Counted from the stretch's first letter, positions 1 through 11,751 are shown. The stretch is DNA of 64,000 nucleotides from Scleroderma bovista (GCA_037178675.1 JAYMGJ010000065.1:1-64000), one strand, 5' to 3'. The notes: generated by a model from the letters alone, not told the origin. Numbers and translations: made by a program.

Positions 1-112
1 AGAAGAGTGATGATGCTGATGAGATGTTGTGCCGCTGATATGCAGTGCCGCTGATATGTGGTGCCAATGATATGTGGTGCCAGGTGTTATGTGTTGGCCG
101 CATCTATTGCTG
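1..112 (+). repeat. Short TGCC-core array at left edge
   Basis: Four to five imperfect copies of a 15-16 bp unit resembling TGATATGTGGTGCCAA run from the window edge to about position 75, with looser TGCC-containing sequence after that. It matches in style the arrays at 15.6 and 19.1 kb. Its true start is probably outside the window. Confidence 0.6.
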
Positions 113-189
113 CATCAATTTAGTGCCGACGGCTCCTCGTGCCGGATCTTGGCCTAACGGTAGTTACTTAACACTATATGCACGGCGAT

Positions 190-1110
190 ACATCTATATA
201 GAGGACATAGTATCTAGGGCCTAATGGGGTATACAGGGAGATCAACTTTGTGGCCCAACGCACTCAATGGGACACCTATCCACATGCCTTCCCAACTATA
301 TAGTTGTTCCTGCATTGAGGGCTTGTTTAATCCTCTGGGACACCCCATTCATGGCTTGTCCACTTTAAAATGTACTTGCAAGGTTTGCCTGCATAGCTAG
401 ATAACACCTCTGCTAGGGCCTGCCCAATGCTATGGGATACCATGGCCATTGCCTGTCAGACTGAGCTGGGCGCACTGACTATAAATGATGCTGTCTCCAG
501 GGCTTTCCCAGAGTTATGGGACACCACACCTGTGGCTAGCACCCCTTAAAGGTACAGTCTCTGCACAGCCCATTGGAATGCAAGGGACAATAGTTCCATG
601 GCCCTTTGGTAAGAAAGGGACTCTGTTGTTACAGCCTGATCAAAGCCCGAAACACACTATTCCTCTGGCCTGCCAACAGAAATGGCAAACCATATTTAGG
701 GCCTGATGCAAAGCACGGGACACTGGCACTGCAGCCCTCCTACTCACTCCTATTTGTTGGGCTCTATAATAGAATAGAGAACACTATATCCAGGGCCTCC
801 TGCTCATATAGATGATACGGCACCTGGGGCTGTTATGTAATCATGGGACACCATCATATGGGGCTTGACACATTGTGTGACACCACTTTAGCGGCGTGCC
901 TTGGGAACTGCAGGAGGCGGGGCCTACTCTGCTACTTCTAGCCCCTTGGCCGCAATTCCATGGCTACCCTGCTGCTTTGGCTGCCATGCTGCTAACAGTC
1001 CTTCGGCAGCAGCGGCTATCCCTGGTTCTCTGGCCGCATTGCTGTGGCATACCTTTCTTTTGCTGTGATACCGCGGCTGTACTTGTCATAGTGGAGGCCA
1101 CCACTGCTGC
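190..1110 (+). repeat. Left copy of long direct repeat
   Basis: Many blocks recur in the same order and orientation at about 19430-20130. Examples are CTGGGACACC followed by CATTCAT and GTACT...GCAAGG, then AATGCTATGGGA, then CTCCAGGGC...ATGGGACACCA, then CTTAAAGGTACA and GCAGCCCATTGGAA, and finally a CTCTGGCCGCAT motif. Identity looks like roughly three quarters with small indels. No convincing coding region is present, and the short frames here are by-products of the repeat. Confidence 0.75.
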
Positions 1111-1408
1111 CCGGCCATGATTGGTTACAGCCATCACAGCCGCAAACTTGACGACCGGCATAAGGTATCAACTTGCGGCACCCATTGTATTGGAAGATGC
1201 GGACGACACCTCCACCCAGACATGTGCTATTCCCATTCATGCCGATGTGTTCCCTGTGTGATTTCTGCCTCATTGTTAACCTGGCCGGGTGTTGCAGCCG
1301 CAGCTCAGACTTTGGCCGGCAACATTATATCACATGTGTCGCTTTGGCCGATATTTGATTAACCAATTATTGTTGTGATGAACATATATGTAGGTATTCA
1401 TACAATGT
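1111..1408. other. Non-coding spacer
   Basis: AT/GC-mixed sequence with scattered TGGCCG and GCCGG motifs between the left long repeat and the 3' end of the minus-strand gene. No convincing gene or structured repeat is seen. Confidence 0.4.
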
Positions 1409-2192
1409 TTACCTACCACCCAAAGACTCCTCCCATTTCTGCCGCAATGCATTTGGTGCACGGGTTAGCATCTCAATGTCCTCCATCCTTTTTGCACAAT
1501 GCTGCATCACCTCCATATGATATTTAAGGGCATTGTCCGAGCTCCGCAAGATATTGTCGCAGAAGTACCGTGCATTTGACAAGGCCTCGTCCGAGGTATA
1601 TCCAACGGTGAGTAGAATGGTGAGCTTTCTATCGGCAACCTGGCAAAGCTTTAGTATCTAACACAACACGAATAAGGGAGCATACCAGGTCCACCGGAAA
1701 GAATGCCTCTGCCTCCGATACCATGTCCTGCAGTGGCCGCGTGCTGTACCCTGCCGTACATGCGCCATGGCCATTAACCCACCACGAGTTTGCCACTTGC
1801 AGCGTACTTGGAACCTGGACTTCGGCAGCCTTGGCATGATAGACATTCAACTGTCGCATTGCTGCATACAGTCTTGCCAGCGGCAGATTTTCTAGTACAA
1901 CCATTCTGTGCACCCTGCTTGCCATCATTGGCAATATCATCTTCGCACCCATAGCCTGGCATGTGGCAAGCACATGTTCTAAATTTGCCTGGGGGCTCAT
2001 GAGTGTGTTAATCAAATGTAATCATTCTCCACTTACCACTTCCGTTTGTACATTTGCATACCATTCAGCTGTGGCCAGCATCCCCTCGGGCAGTTGTTGA
2101 ACCGCGTGCACCATCTGTTGAAAGCGGACTCCAACGTATTGCAATACCATGGACAGTTCGCAGGTTTCGCGCAGTTCGGATGTGGTATTCAT
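1409..2192 (-). CDS. Small helical protein of unknown function (three exons)
   Basis: Three exons read cleanly on the minus strand: 2192-2037, 1988-1686 and 1639-1409, all in phase 0, giving 229 aa. Both introns are short and GT-AG (48 and 46 nt). The start is the only methionine before an upstream stretch without ATG, and the stop is TAA. The protein is rich in Ala, Leu, Glu and Met with no obvious transmembrane segment or metal site, and looks largely alpha-helical. The gene is divergent from the adjacent TET/JBP gene, with about 430 bp between starts, so the two may share a promoter region. I do not recognise the family. Its clean exon structure inside transposon DNA suggests an accessory protein carried by the element, which is inference. 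Confidence 0.65.
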
Positions 2193-2619
2193 GATTGATG
2201 GTGTGATGGCCGATTCGCCCTAAGCCTTATAACATTCAGGCAATCAATGTTCTCACGGTCCACATGTCACCTGATGCATAATTACCACATTGTGCAACTG
2301 GGCATGTGTTGTTTCGCACTGGCCAATCGCCGATCAGCCTTGTTTAGTGGATCTAGCCGAGAATGGAATGTGTTGCATTGCTGTTTGCAAACAGATGTCC
2401 GCAGGATGCTGCACATCCCCCACTAAAATTTTTACTCCCCACATTGTCAAAAGTCGTCCTGTATCCAATGGCCGGTGCAAATGCCGTGCCATCCAACTAT
2501 ACTTTGTCTGACATCATGGCATCATATATGCAGCGCCGCTTCCTGAATGAAGCATTCCCAGACTTAAATTCCCCCACCCTGGAAACACTTCTGTCCTGCC
2601 GGTGGACGCAACTGTAGCC

Positions 2620-3730
2620 ATGAACCAAATTGTATCCACCATCACACAGGCATACCATAATCGGAGTGAGCCAATTCTTTTATAGTTCTATTATCCCTTG
2701 CTTGATATCCGCTGAAGTTTCATGTGGCATTGACTTGATTAGGTTGTCTGAAAGCCTCGGACCAATGCAATCCGGCACAAATGAGCAACAGGAGATTAGG
2801 GTCCTCCGTAGACATCCTTCCTCTTTGACTGGGACCCTTTCCTGGCCCACCATTATTCTGGGAGAAGGTGACACAATTGCATTGTGGTATCTTCCCGGAG
2901 CTCTAGCTCCCTGCATCCAAGTATGGTATCATTCCACTCTCATTGTCCACTGTTGAGGCCTTTGTTTCTAGGAGCACATCGCAGCATCCATCGATTCACT
3001 TGCAGATCCACTGGAAGAGAGTATTACTAATCAATCATGGCGTACAACACACCAGTATTTCAAGGATGATGTGGATATTTTCGGGTGCTTGGAATTCTCT
3101 CCGGCACGGCACATGCTTGGCCATTCTGTGAGTACCTTGTTCTTTTGACAATGCACTTGTTTGATCTTCTGCTAGACCCCCAATGACATTCCGGGGGTGT
3201 CCAAGGCTTTGGCTGGTCCTACGGGCTATCAATGGAGCAAGGATATATGTCTTCCGTCGGCAATACTTTCAGGTGTTCTTTCTATTATCCATCCGCCTCT
3301 ATACCATGCCAGCCACCTTGCCATGCAACACTTGACTGACTGGGCGACCAGCCATGATCCCGGAATGCTGGCGGCACTTGAAAATTGGTCCACTGTCTTC
3401 ACCAATATCTCACTAATTGACAATTGAAGTACCCCCCTCCACAGGGACCCACACTCTCGAGCAGATTGGTATGACATGCTAGTCAGTGTCGGTAATTATG
3501 ATGATTGTGCACTGCACATTCCCAGTCTTGGGATTCAGGTATTGTACAATCCCGGCACTGTTGTTGCATTTTCCGGCCGGCTCTTTCGGCACGGCGTCAA
3601 CGAGGTTGACGGAGCGAGGTGCTGTTTGGTGTATTATATGAGGGATAATATTCACCATTGGTTGAGGGTGCCACGGCCTCTTGATTGGGTGACGCCAGAT
3701 AATGTCCGCAATGCACTGGTGAAGCATTGA
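2620..3730 (+). pseudogene. TET/JBP-family 2OG-Fe(II) dioxygenase, interrupted by one TGA
   Basis: The family oxidises 5-methylcytosine (TET) or thymine (JBP) in DNA using Fe(II) and 2-oxoglutarate. Seen here: an exon ending at 2920 with the motif ALWYLPGAL, exon 2972-3127, and exon 3176-3730. The last exon contains the iron-binding HxD (His-Arg-Asp, 3440-3448), the motif DWYDML, PGTVVAFSGRLFRHGV with the second iron-binding His (3590-3592), and the 2OG-binding Arg in GARCC (3617-3619). The frame is open throughout except for a TGA at 3425-3427, five residues before the HxD, where fungal members have NR...PLHRD. That is one C-to-T change from CGA. The start near 2620 is tentative because exon 1 is unclear. 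Apart from the stop, all catalytic residues are present. The last exon could also be read with an intron that skips the stop, but this would remove conserved residues. Confidence 0.85.
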
Positions 3731-3939
3731 ATAATTAGCTTCCTGATATGATTGTTTGTTGTACTAAAATGTAATTCTGATGGTATGTAGTCCAAATTTG
3801 TTGGAAGTAGTTTTTGTTGAACGTGTGTTGTGCTGATGGGATGTAGTGCTGCTCGGCGAGCCCAAAGTCGATTCTGGCATGATCACAATGATCCGGCTTG
3901 GTCAAGTGTAAACATTCAACAGGGCGGCACATTCATCAT
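3731..3939. other. 3' flank of TET/JBP gene
   Basis: Intergenic sequence between the dioxygenase stop and the GGCACA array. It contains one GTGTTGTGCTGATGGGA unit related to the TGCC arrays and nothing else notable. Confidence 0.4.
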
Positions 3940-4918
3940 TCCAGCATAGTCAACACTTTCCAGCAGATTCAACAGTTCGGCACAATTATAATTCTGGCAG
4001 CGTGAACTAATCTAGCATCAATCATGCTGTTGTGTAGTGGCGTGTCAGGATGCTTCCGGCAATGTGTGCCATAATGATGATAGTGCTGAATTGTTGATTG
4101 TGCCGAACTGTTGACTGTGCCGGAATGATGAATGTGCTGAATGGTTGATTGTGCCACAGGGTTGACTCTGCCACAATGTTGAGCCAGAACGGTGATTGTG
4201 CTGGAGGGTTGATTGTGCCGCAGTGTTGACTCTGCCGTAATGTTGACAGGCCAGCACAATCAATACTCCGGCACAATCAACCTTGCGGCACAGTCAACAC
4301 TCCGGCAGGATCCACATCCCGGCAGTCAACAGGCCGGCACAATCAACACTCCGTCGGCACAATCAACCCTTCGGCACCATCATTAGTCTGGCCCAGTCAA
4401 CACTCCGGCACCATTACCAGTCCGGCACAGTCATCATTCCAGCACAGTCCTACCTCAGAGCGTGCTCGACCTGGACAGCTTGTGCCGCAGTGTTGACTCT
4501 GCCGTAATGTTGACAGGCCAGTACAATCAATACTCCAGCACAATCAACCTTGCGGCACAGTCAACACTCTGGCAGGATCCACATCCCGGCAGTCAACAGG
4601 CTGGCACAATCAACACTCCATCGGCACCATCATTAGTCTGGCCAAGTCAACACTCCAGCACACTCAACCCTCCGGCACAGGCAACATTGCGGCCGAGCCA
4701 ACACTGCGGCACAATCATCATTTTGGCACAATCACCATTCTGGCTCAACATTGTGGCAGAGTCAGCCCTCCAGTACAATCAACCGTTCGGCACATTCATC
4801 ATTCCGGCACAGTCAACATTCCGGCACAATCAACAATTTGGCATCATCATCATTGCGGCACACGCTGCTGGAAGCATCCTGACACGCCACTACACAACAG
4901 CATGATTGATGCAGTGAA
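3940..4918. repeat. GGCACA-core tandem array
   Basis: About 60 imperfect units of 15-17 bp of the type GGCACAATCAACACTCC. They are oriented as TGTGCC in roughly the first third and as GGCACA in the rest. Variation is mainly in the spacer between GGCACA cores. Uninterrupted frames across it are an effect of the unit length and are not genes. Confidence 0.9.
4015..4918. repeat. Large inverted repeat with internal direct duplication
   Basis: The left arm (about 4015-4235) and right arm (about 4700-4918) are reverse complements with scattered mismatches. The outermost 40 bp, reading GCATCAATCATGCTGTTGTG inward, are almost identical. In addition about 190 bp at 4216-4405 recur in direct orientation at 4481-4665, including a GGATCCACATCCCGGCAG block. 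The DNA could form a long imperfect hairpin with a loop of about 460 bp. Confidence 0.85.
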
Positions 4919-5331
4919 CTATGACACATAGGTTATAGCTAGCTGTTGCACCAGCACACAATGGTTTCTAGCTGCGGTAGTTGATTGTTATCAATGCCAG
5001 CAGTCGTGGAACTATGAGGACCACGGCCAGTAGGCCCATGATTGCACCTCTTCCCTTGGCAGATTTATATTTACATATTGGCCGAAGGGTGTGCATGCAT
5101 GGCATTCAATTGCTGCTGGTACATGGCTTTTCCATTCCGGCTACCAGCGAATCTACGTGCCACTGTTCATGACCCTCCCATTCCATCATCCATTCATTCC
5201 AAGGTATGCACCCCATAAATACCTTGCAGTTGCACCTTGTTTTCTCCACTAACAGCCACTCGATGATCCATTTTAAATATGTCCTCTTTGCATACCATAT
5301 AGTGGTATTTGATGCCGATGGTCAATGCCAA
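4919..5331. other. Spacer downstream of transposase
   Basis: Between the inverted repeat and the 3' end of the KDZ gene. No gene recognised. Confidence 0.4.
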
Positions 5332-8300
5332 TCATACACAACCAAGTCTACCATACATTTGACATTGCTTTGCTGCATAGCATGCTCTCCCCATCTCTCC
5401 GCTCATATTAGCCTCCTCCTTTTGATCTCTCCAAAGTGTTTCCCTATACAAAAGAAATTGTCTTGTCCAGGTGGCTTCACATGTCAATAGTTTTACCTCT
5501 TCGTCCCACCTGTCTCGCAATGCTTTCGCCCTCAACCAATGCACCCGGTAAACTATACATGTCAGCCGGTGTTAACATGAGGAGCAATCATCTTACATTC
5601 AGACATCCAATCATTGACCTCTGTATCCCGTGGCACATCCATTGTCCAAAACCAGGCCAAAGTGTCATCCCTATGACCCCTTGCATTTGGGTCGGCAATG
5701 GTTGCACTGATCTTTAGGTCTTCTTTCCTCAACATTTTGTATCGGTTCAATGTGTTGCCGCTTGCATTCAATGCTATCATTTGTTTCCAGCACCGATGAT
5801 ATATTGCCGCATGCCGCTGCACTTTCACATCGGCACTACCCACCTTCCCCCAGGCCCTCGTAGTCATATTGTATGTCCCGGCATGTCTGACATCAGTCCG
5901 GAAGATGACTGCCTTGTGTGCCAGCGAAACCCTTAGTTCATGTAGAGCATCGTTGGCCTGACCTTCCCTCAATCGTAACTCCTGATCCACCATGGTTAAA
6001 AGCCCCAACCTATCGGCTTGCTGCATCCCCAGGTACGACGGCAAGGGCAGTACCACAGCATCTGAGTAGTTGGGATCTTGTGGGTGGAATGTGTCTGAAA
6101 ATACATCTTCACCATCACCTTCATCGATGTCCATTGTGGAAATGAGATTATCTGAGATGTCCTCATTCCAATCTTCGCCTAGAAATTGGGAAGCTGATTC
6201 ACAGAGCCGATCAATTTGCATCTGCAGGCGATCCTGCCGGCGGGCAATAGACAACCTTTGTGTTTCCATCGCCCTTGCATGAATGTGGCGGACATCTATG
6301 GCCAAAATAATTTGTGATTCTTCGGCTTTCAATACCCTTGCCATCCATGTTGCTGCCCCACGCATATGACCATCCGGTCCCTGATTACTTATAATATCCA
6401 TTTCGATCGACTTCGTTGTTTGAGCTGTCATATACGTCAAATTGGTTTGAAATCAGCCAAGAAAGTAAATACCTTTTTCCAGCTGCACCTCAAATATGTC
6501 CATTGATTTTGGATCAGTAGCCCTATTCTCCAAAGACGATTTCTCTTGCTGTGCCCAAAGCTCATGCAACTCGACCGGAACCCTTGTATCAAGCTCCGCA
6601 AATACTCCTTCCGCGGACATCAGTGCCTCTTGAGCATTCTTCAATTTTCTTTTCAGGGAGATGGCTGTGCAATATGTCGTTGGCATACTTCACCCAAAAT
6701 CTGCAAGATATTGTGATACCACTCACGCATCCGCACCATCTTTAAGAAGTTGTTGTCATTCATTTGAAAATCAAGCAGCTCCTGTCTATGCGGCGTTGCC
6801 ATTCCGCGGGCCGATGGCGAAATGATGTTAAGAGAGGACCAGAGAGTCTCCATAATTTCACCATCGACGCGGCCTACACCAGAAATGAAATTGGGAGCAT
6901 ATCGGGTGAAACATTCTGCCTTGTGACCATGTACATGCCAGAGCCCAATGCTAGGTTGAATCCATAGCCCAGGTGGTAAGGATATAAAATTGTTTGCTTC
7001 TAGCCGGTGCTTTAGGTTTTTGCTGTATTGGCAATTGATGTCATAAAAGGTTATGACTTTTTGTTGTGGATCCATCCCATGTTGCACGGCATGTGCCAGA
7101 GCATAATCCATATTTACCTGCCTATCTTCCTGTTAGGGTGGAATGCATGCAACATGTCGGCACATACTGCTTTCCCTTCTGAAAGCCAACCATTGCATGG
7201 GGTACAAAGCATCCATGCCACGCACATGCACACCCGCTAATTCCAGTAGATGCCAGCTGATTTCTTTTAGCATTTGCCTGGTTTACTGCTCGATGGTTGC
7301 TACAGTCAGATTTCTGTGAATTCCATTACAATGCTGAACCGTATTGTAAACATGTGCAATCACAAACCTCGACCCGGTTCAATGTTCCGGCCAGATAATC
7401 CTTATATTCCGGCATTGTAACCATGAATCCCATTCCGTCCATGAGCCAAACTTCATTAGCTGAATTCTTTGGCCGCATATGCTCGGCCTTGAAGTTTCCA
7501 TCCATCACGATGGTCCTAGAATATTTCCACCTATATCGCGCAGCTGCTCAATAAGTACAAGTAAAAATAAAACATTACTTACTCTGAGAGGTCTACATCT
7601 TCACTGGATGGAATGTTTACTCCTGGTTGTGGGCATGCCGGACAGAACAGCACCAATTCCCCCCTCTTGAGATCAGGAGATCCTGGATGAAAACCTTGCC
7701 ATTTCAACAGCTTTAACAGCCTCCACATCCTCGACACCCTGAGTAGCTCTCTGTATCTGTTCTTGGATCGGTGTTGGTGGTGTCATCGGGTCCTTAATAT
7801 CATGCTTTGAACTCACCGGTACAAGGCCGGGAAATGCATTGGATGTGACTCACCGAAGCTTGCTGTAATAATTCATGGCAGAGGTGCCGCACTCCACATT
7901 ATCCATAATGAAGTCATCCAATACTTGGAAGGTGAATACAGTCCTAGGTTCCTTTGTAGTTGCCGGGAAGAGTCCTGCTTTGACCAACTGCAAATGCGAA
8001 GCTCCTGCATCTGGACAGTTACAATACCTCACATCGCAAAAATGTACCCCAGATGTATGCACTACAGTTAGGCAAGACCTGTCTGTTCCTCCAGAAAGAT
8101 GATGTGGTCTTGGTTGGTCCTGAATATCCTCCCATTCATCCTCAACATCACCAGCAATGTCCTCACCATCCATCCCGCCATTCGGACACGGATCCCCACC
8201 ATGGCCGAGGTGTACCACCAACCCAGCCTTCTAAATGAGTTGTTGCTGTATGCCACGTAGAATTGATGACTCACCAGTCGTAACGATGATTCCTCAAAGA

Positions 8301-8850
8301 ATGTACCATTCCATTGGTCCACCCGGTGGAAGGGCCGCAACTTGTGTTCCTTTCTGCAACAGGAACTGCAGAGCAAGGGCCGGTGGATGCATTCGGCACA
8401 TCTGTACGTGCCATCTCCTTGACACAACATGCAGACCCTTGGGTGAGGGGGTGCCTCCATGTCCAGAAGGACCTGGAGGTACCTCTGCTTGTATGGCAAC
8501 CATGCCAATAAGTAACTGTCCTATTATGCCTTCAGGAGGACATGGCAAGTGCAGGATCGGAATAGATCACACACCTGATTCTTTGACACACCTGTTCTCT
8601 TTCGGGGTGGAAGATCATCCATGGAAATGTATGGCTGGCCATCATCTGGAAACAGTTGGGATTGTTCTAATCCTATAGATGCTGACTGGGTCAGAGTGTC
8701 ATTTGAAGGAGCTTTTCCATGACGGGCCTTCTTTCGGGGTGTTGCCTTCACCATCTTATCAATAGATCCCCTCCTTGATTTGAATGCCTGCCATGTTACA
8801 TGAACCACCGGAGTAGAGCTACCAGCAGGTTGTATCTTGGACTTTGCCAT
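5332..8850 (-). pseudogene. KDZ transposase (CxC2-KDZ type), near-complete with one in-frame TGA
   Basis: DDE-type transposase of the Kyakuja-Dileera-Zisupton class with an N-terminal CxC2 cysteine-cluster domain. Read on the minus strand in order: a basic N-terminus (8850-8576), the CxC2 region with CMLC...CAEC...CSSC spacing and the exon beginning KAGLVVHLGHGG, a conserved KLR-x-TSNAFPGLVP block, CPACPQPGVNIP, WKYSRTIVMDGNFKAEH (first acidic residue), CSNHRAVNQAN, YDINCQYSKNLKHR (second acidic residue), then GLWHVHGHKAECF and GEIMETLW (third acidic residue), and a C-terminal coiled region ending after VHWLRAKALRDRW. About ten short introns are needed, all GT-AG. One codon breaks it: TGA at 7850-7852, where the family has Arg (KLRR). 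An alternative start lies at 8895. The rest looks intact, so this is a recent casualty or needs readthrough. It is convergent with the TET/JBP gene across the GGCACA array. Confidence 0.88.
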
Positions 8851-9271
8851 GAGTGGTATCTGATGAGGAAATCCCTGCACAAAGTCTTTCCACATTGTAT
8901 CTCACTGAAGCCTCATTGAAACAGCATGGACAGTGATCGGAAAGGGATCTTTGGATCTGCCGATTTGGATCTAGCTTTTGTAATATGGACTTGAAGATCA
9001 GGCACCAATGCAAAAATCCCATATATGGTGGCCGCTACTGAATTAGATGCTAAGTTAAAGACCGGAAATAGCTTGTTAGCTGCCGAACAACATAGCCGGC
9101 CCCAGAAGTAGCTAGCTCACCAATGGACTTTCCAAAAGAGGTCAGCGTGGAGGAATTGAACACTAATTGACATGGGAGAAACAATAGCTCGGGAATCCTT
9201 CAACAAAGTGTCCGGGACTTCTCTAGCACAGCACCACTCAAAAAAGTATCTAAGTCTACTCAACATACAGC
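8851..9271. other. Divergent promoter region
   Basis: Lies between the starts of the KDZ transposase (minus) and the next plus-strand gene. It contains TGCCG/CCGGC motifs but no gene I would support. It probably serves both genes. Confidence 0.4.
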
Positions 9272-11665
9272 ATGGCCCACAGTCGTTCATCCAGCAGATC
9301 TATGGAGAATCCTGATACAGAAGATGAGCAAGACCATTCTTCTGACTCGTCGGGCACAGAGGCACCACAAAATGTGGTAAAAACAAAACTCCGGGATGAT
9401 GAGGTCGAGGTCCTTGAGGAAGCCTTGGAAGACTGGAAGGCAGCTGACAGCAACCAAAGGAAAGGTATGAAGAATGCCATGAAGGCAAAAATCAAAAATC
9501 TCCCTGCCAATAGCACACTCAAAGGACACGAATGGGAGAAGAAAAAAAAAGTGCGCCCCATTTCCATAACTTCACATGGACTACTGATGCATCAGTGATA
9601 TCAGGCAATTAAAAATTGGTTGTATAACCACAGCCGAGCCCGTGCCCGAAAGGCCCTAGTAAAGTATGGACGTAGGTGGACTGCCAGATCAGTCGTAATG
9701 AAGTCGAAGAAAAAAGAAATCGAAGCCGAATTCGAACGGGCCGGAATTGCCCAAGGAAGCACAGGCATGATTAAAGGCTACCAAAAGGCGGTAGGATGCA
9801 TCATGGGGAAGCTCACCCAGGAGGAAAGGGATGCTGCGGCAAAGCAGGCTGATGAATGGAACGAGGAGCAGCCGCCGGCAGAGGTCCAGGCCGAGTAAGT
9901 TTGACATGTTATCTCGACAATTATTCATCTGCAAACAGAATGGCCGAGACAAAAGGCCGACAATATGTCAAACAGTTTGCACAGGAAATGTGGTGGCAGT
10001 GTGGGATGCGGGTGGTTGTGATGGCGGCATGGAAGGGCTGGAATGGTCAGCCCATGATGGGAATGTATGTCACTTCTCACTTGTGGTATTTGTATACTCA
10101 CATTCACAGGCATGACTTTAATTCGGCATTGGGACAAGGGAAGACCTTTGCCGATTGGGATGACATCAAGCACCACTGGGATGCCTATGCACAGCAGGCC
10201 ATAGGAGGGGAAGAACACGATGATAGCGATGAAGATGCCGGACCGACGCTCTGCCGGAAGAAAGGGCAGAAGAGGCCACAAACTGTTTTACCAACAATGG
10301 AAGATGGCACACCAATGATTCCGATCATCCTCGATATGCAAGCATTGGAGAGAAAGGATGTTATGAGGACCTTTGTGACATGGCATTATCGTAAGTTCTT
10401 CCTTGTAAATAGATGGAAAATTGACCCCTTGCCGCAGGCAAGGCATGCGGCAAGCCAAGTGCCAGTGTTCCTTGGGCTGCCATACATGCAAAGACCGGTA
10501 TCTACATTTCATCTGTGTACCTGCCGCGGCATTGGGAGTTCAAAGAGCCGACCCGGCTCACAAATCAGGAAGTTACAAAGGTACTGGAATTCTGGCGCAA
10601 TAGGCAAGTGACAGATCCGGAAGATGTACTGACATTTCGCAAATGGAGAGATATGGATGGTGGATTACAAGATCCAGTATCAGATTGTGAAGACTCAGTA
10701 GCCGGAATGATAAGTGCAGCAAAGCCGCCCCTGAAAGGTTAGCTCTGAATACTTTTATCAACTTGTTTTGACTGGTTCAAAGAACCTGCGGCACGAGATG
10801 TGGAACTCGCAAGCAGTCAGAAGAGGCGGCGCACAATTGGTATGGATCTTTCAACCATGTTATGCAACCATTGACATGCATAAAAGAAGAGGCCCCAGAG
10901 GAGAGGGAGTCCAGTGCAACAAACAAAAACCAATGCCGGTCAAACCAGGATGATGGTACGCCCCATCCGTATTCCAAGCATTTGATCTTCCTACATTTGG
11001 AACATCCCTGTCAGCAAGCCATACAATGCCCATTGAACAGCCTGGTCAGTTCCTTTGAATATTTTTGTTGTCAGAATATGAAGTTTATATATAGAGGATG
11101 ACTCAGATGGACATAATGCTAAGGAAAACGGTGCGTGGGGCTTGGTTTTGTTATGCCGGTGGGACCATCTTGACGAAGAGCATCAGCGGCACTGACGACA
11201 CGGCAGCCGGCCGAACCTAAACAGCAAGGTGGGTATTGGTCTCAATTACTTGGAAATGGCACGTATTCTCATATAAGAAAAAGCACATATGGATCCCGGC
11301 AACGTCAATGCTAATGGACCGATGAAGCCAAAGCCCCAGGTTAAAAAGAACACAGCCGATGCGCCGGTGGAATGTAAGTTTGCCTATTTCAATATCCATT
11401 TGAGCAATTCTGACAAATGATAGTTGGTGAATTAACTATGCATTCCATTGGCAATACAAATGGGATGGAGGGTGGTCGATCAGGGGATGATGATGCCACA
11501 CACTCTGGAGGCAAGGGGAAGCGGCCTGCCAGCACACGCCGGATTGCCAGGGCTCAACATGTCAATGCCATTGCCGGGCCTAGTCAACCGGAACGGCAAA
11601 GAAGGCGGCCAAAGTGGCCCGATGCCAATGTCCCTACGCCCAGCCCAAAGAGACGCCGCAAATAA
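9272..11665 (+). CDS. Transposon-associated basic protein of unknown function (multi-exon)
   Basis: At least seven exons join in phase with short GT-AG introns. Exon 1 (9272-9553) is acidic and helical and ends in a Lys run. Exon 2 starts with AIKNWLYNHSRAR and is highly charged. Following exons carry WWQCGMRVVVMAAWKGWNG, then TFADWDDIKHHWDAYAQQ, then KTGIYISSVYLPRHWEF and VLEFWRNRQ. The last exon ends in a Pro/Arg/Lys-rich stretch (TPSPKRRRK, stop at 11665) that resembles a nuclear localisation signal. Exons from about 10785 on are less certain. No enzyme motif or zinc-binding pattern is recognised. The gene is divergent from the KDZ transposase, about 420 bp away, and no internal stop was found, unlike its two catalytic neighbours. 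A nuclear accessory role for the element is inferred from position and basic composition. Confidence 0.65.
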
Positions 11666-11751
11666 TATACTTGTAGAATAATTCTATTGTCAAATCTGCC
11701 ATGTCTTGTGCCGAAAGATTTTATTGCCGCACTACTGTAACAAAACTACAG

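Noticed and set aside
4022..4905. Open frames of 70-147 codons on both strands with repeated Gln/Ser/His-Asn words.
   Set aside because: They arise because the array unit length keeps frames open. They mirror each other across the inverted repeat and have no gene context.
3425..7852. TGA read as an amino acid (selenocysteine or recoding).
   Set aside because: Both sites are conserved arginines rather than cysteines, and the neighbouring genes end in ordinary stops. Mutation is the simpler explanation.
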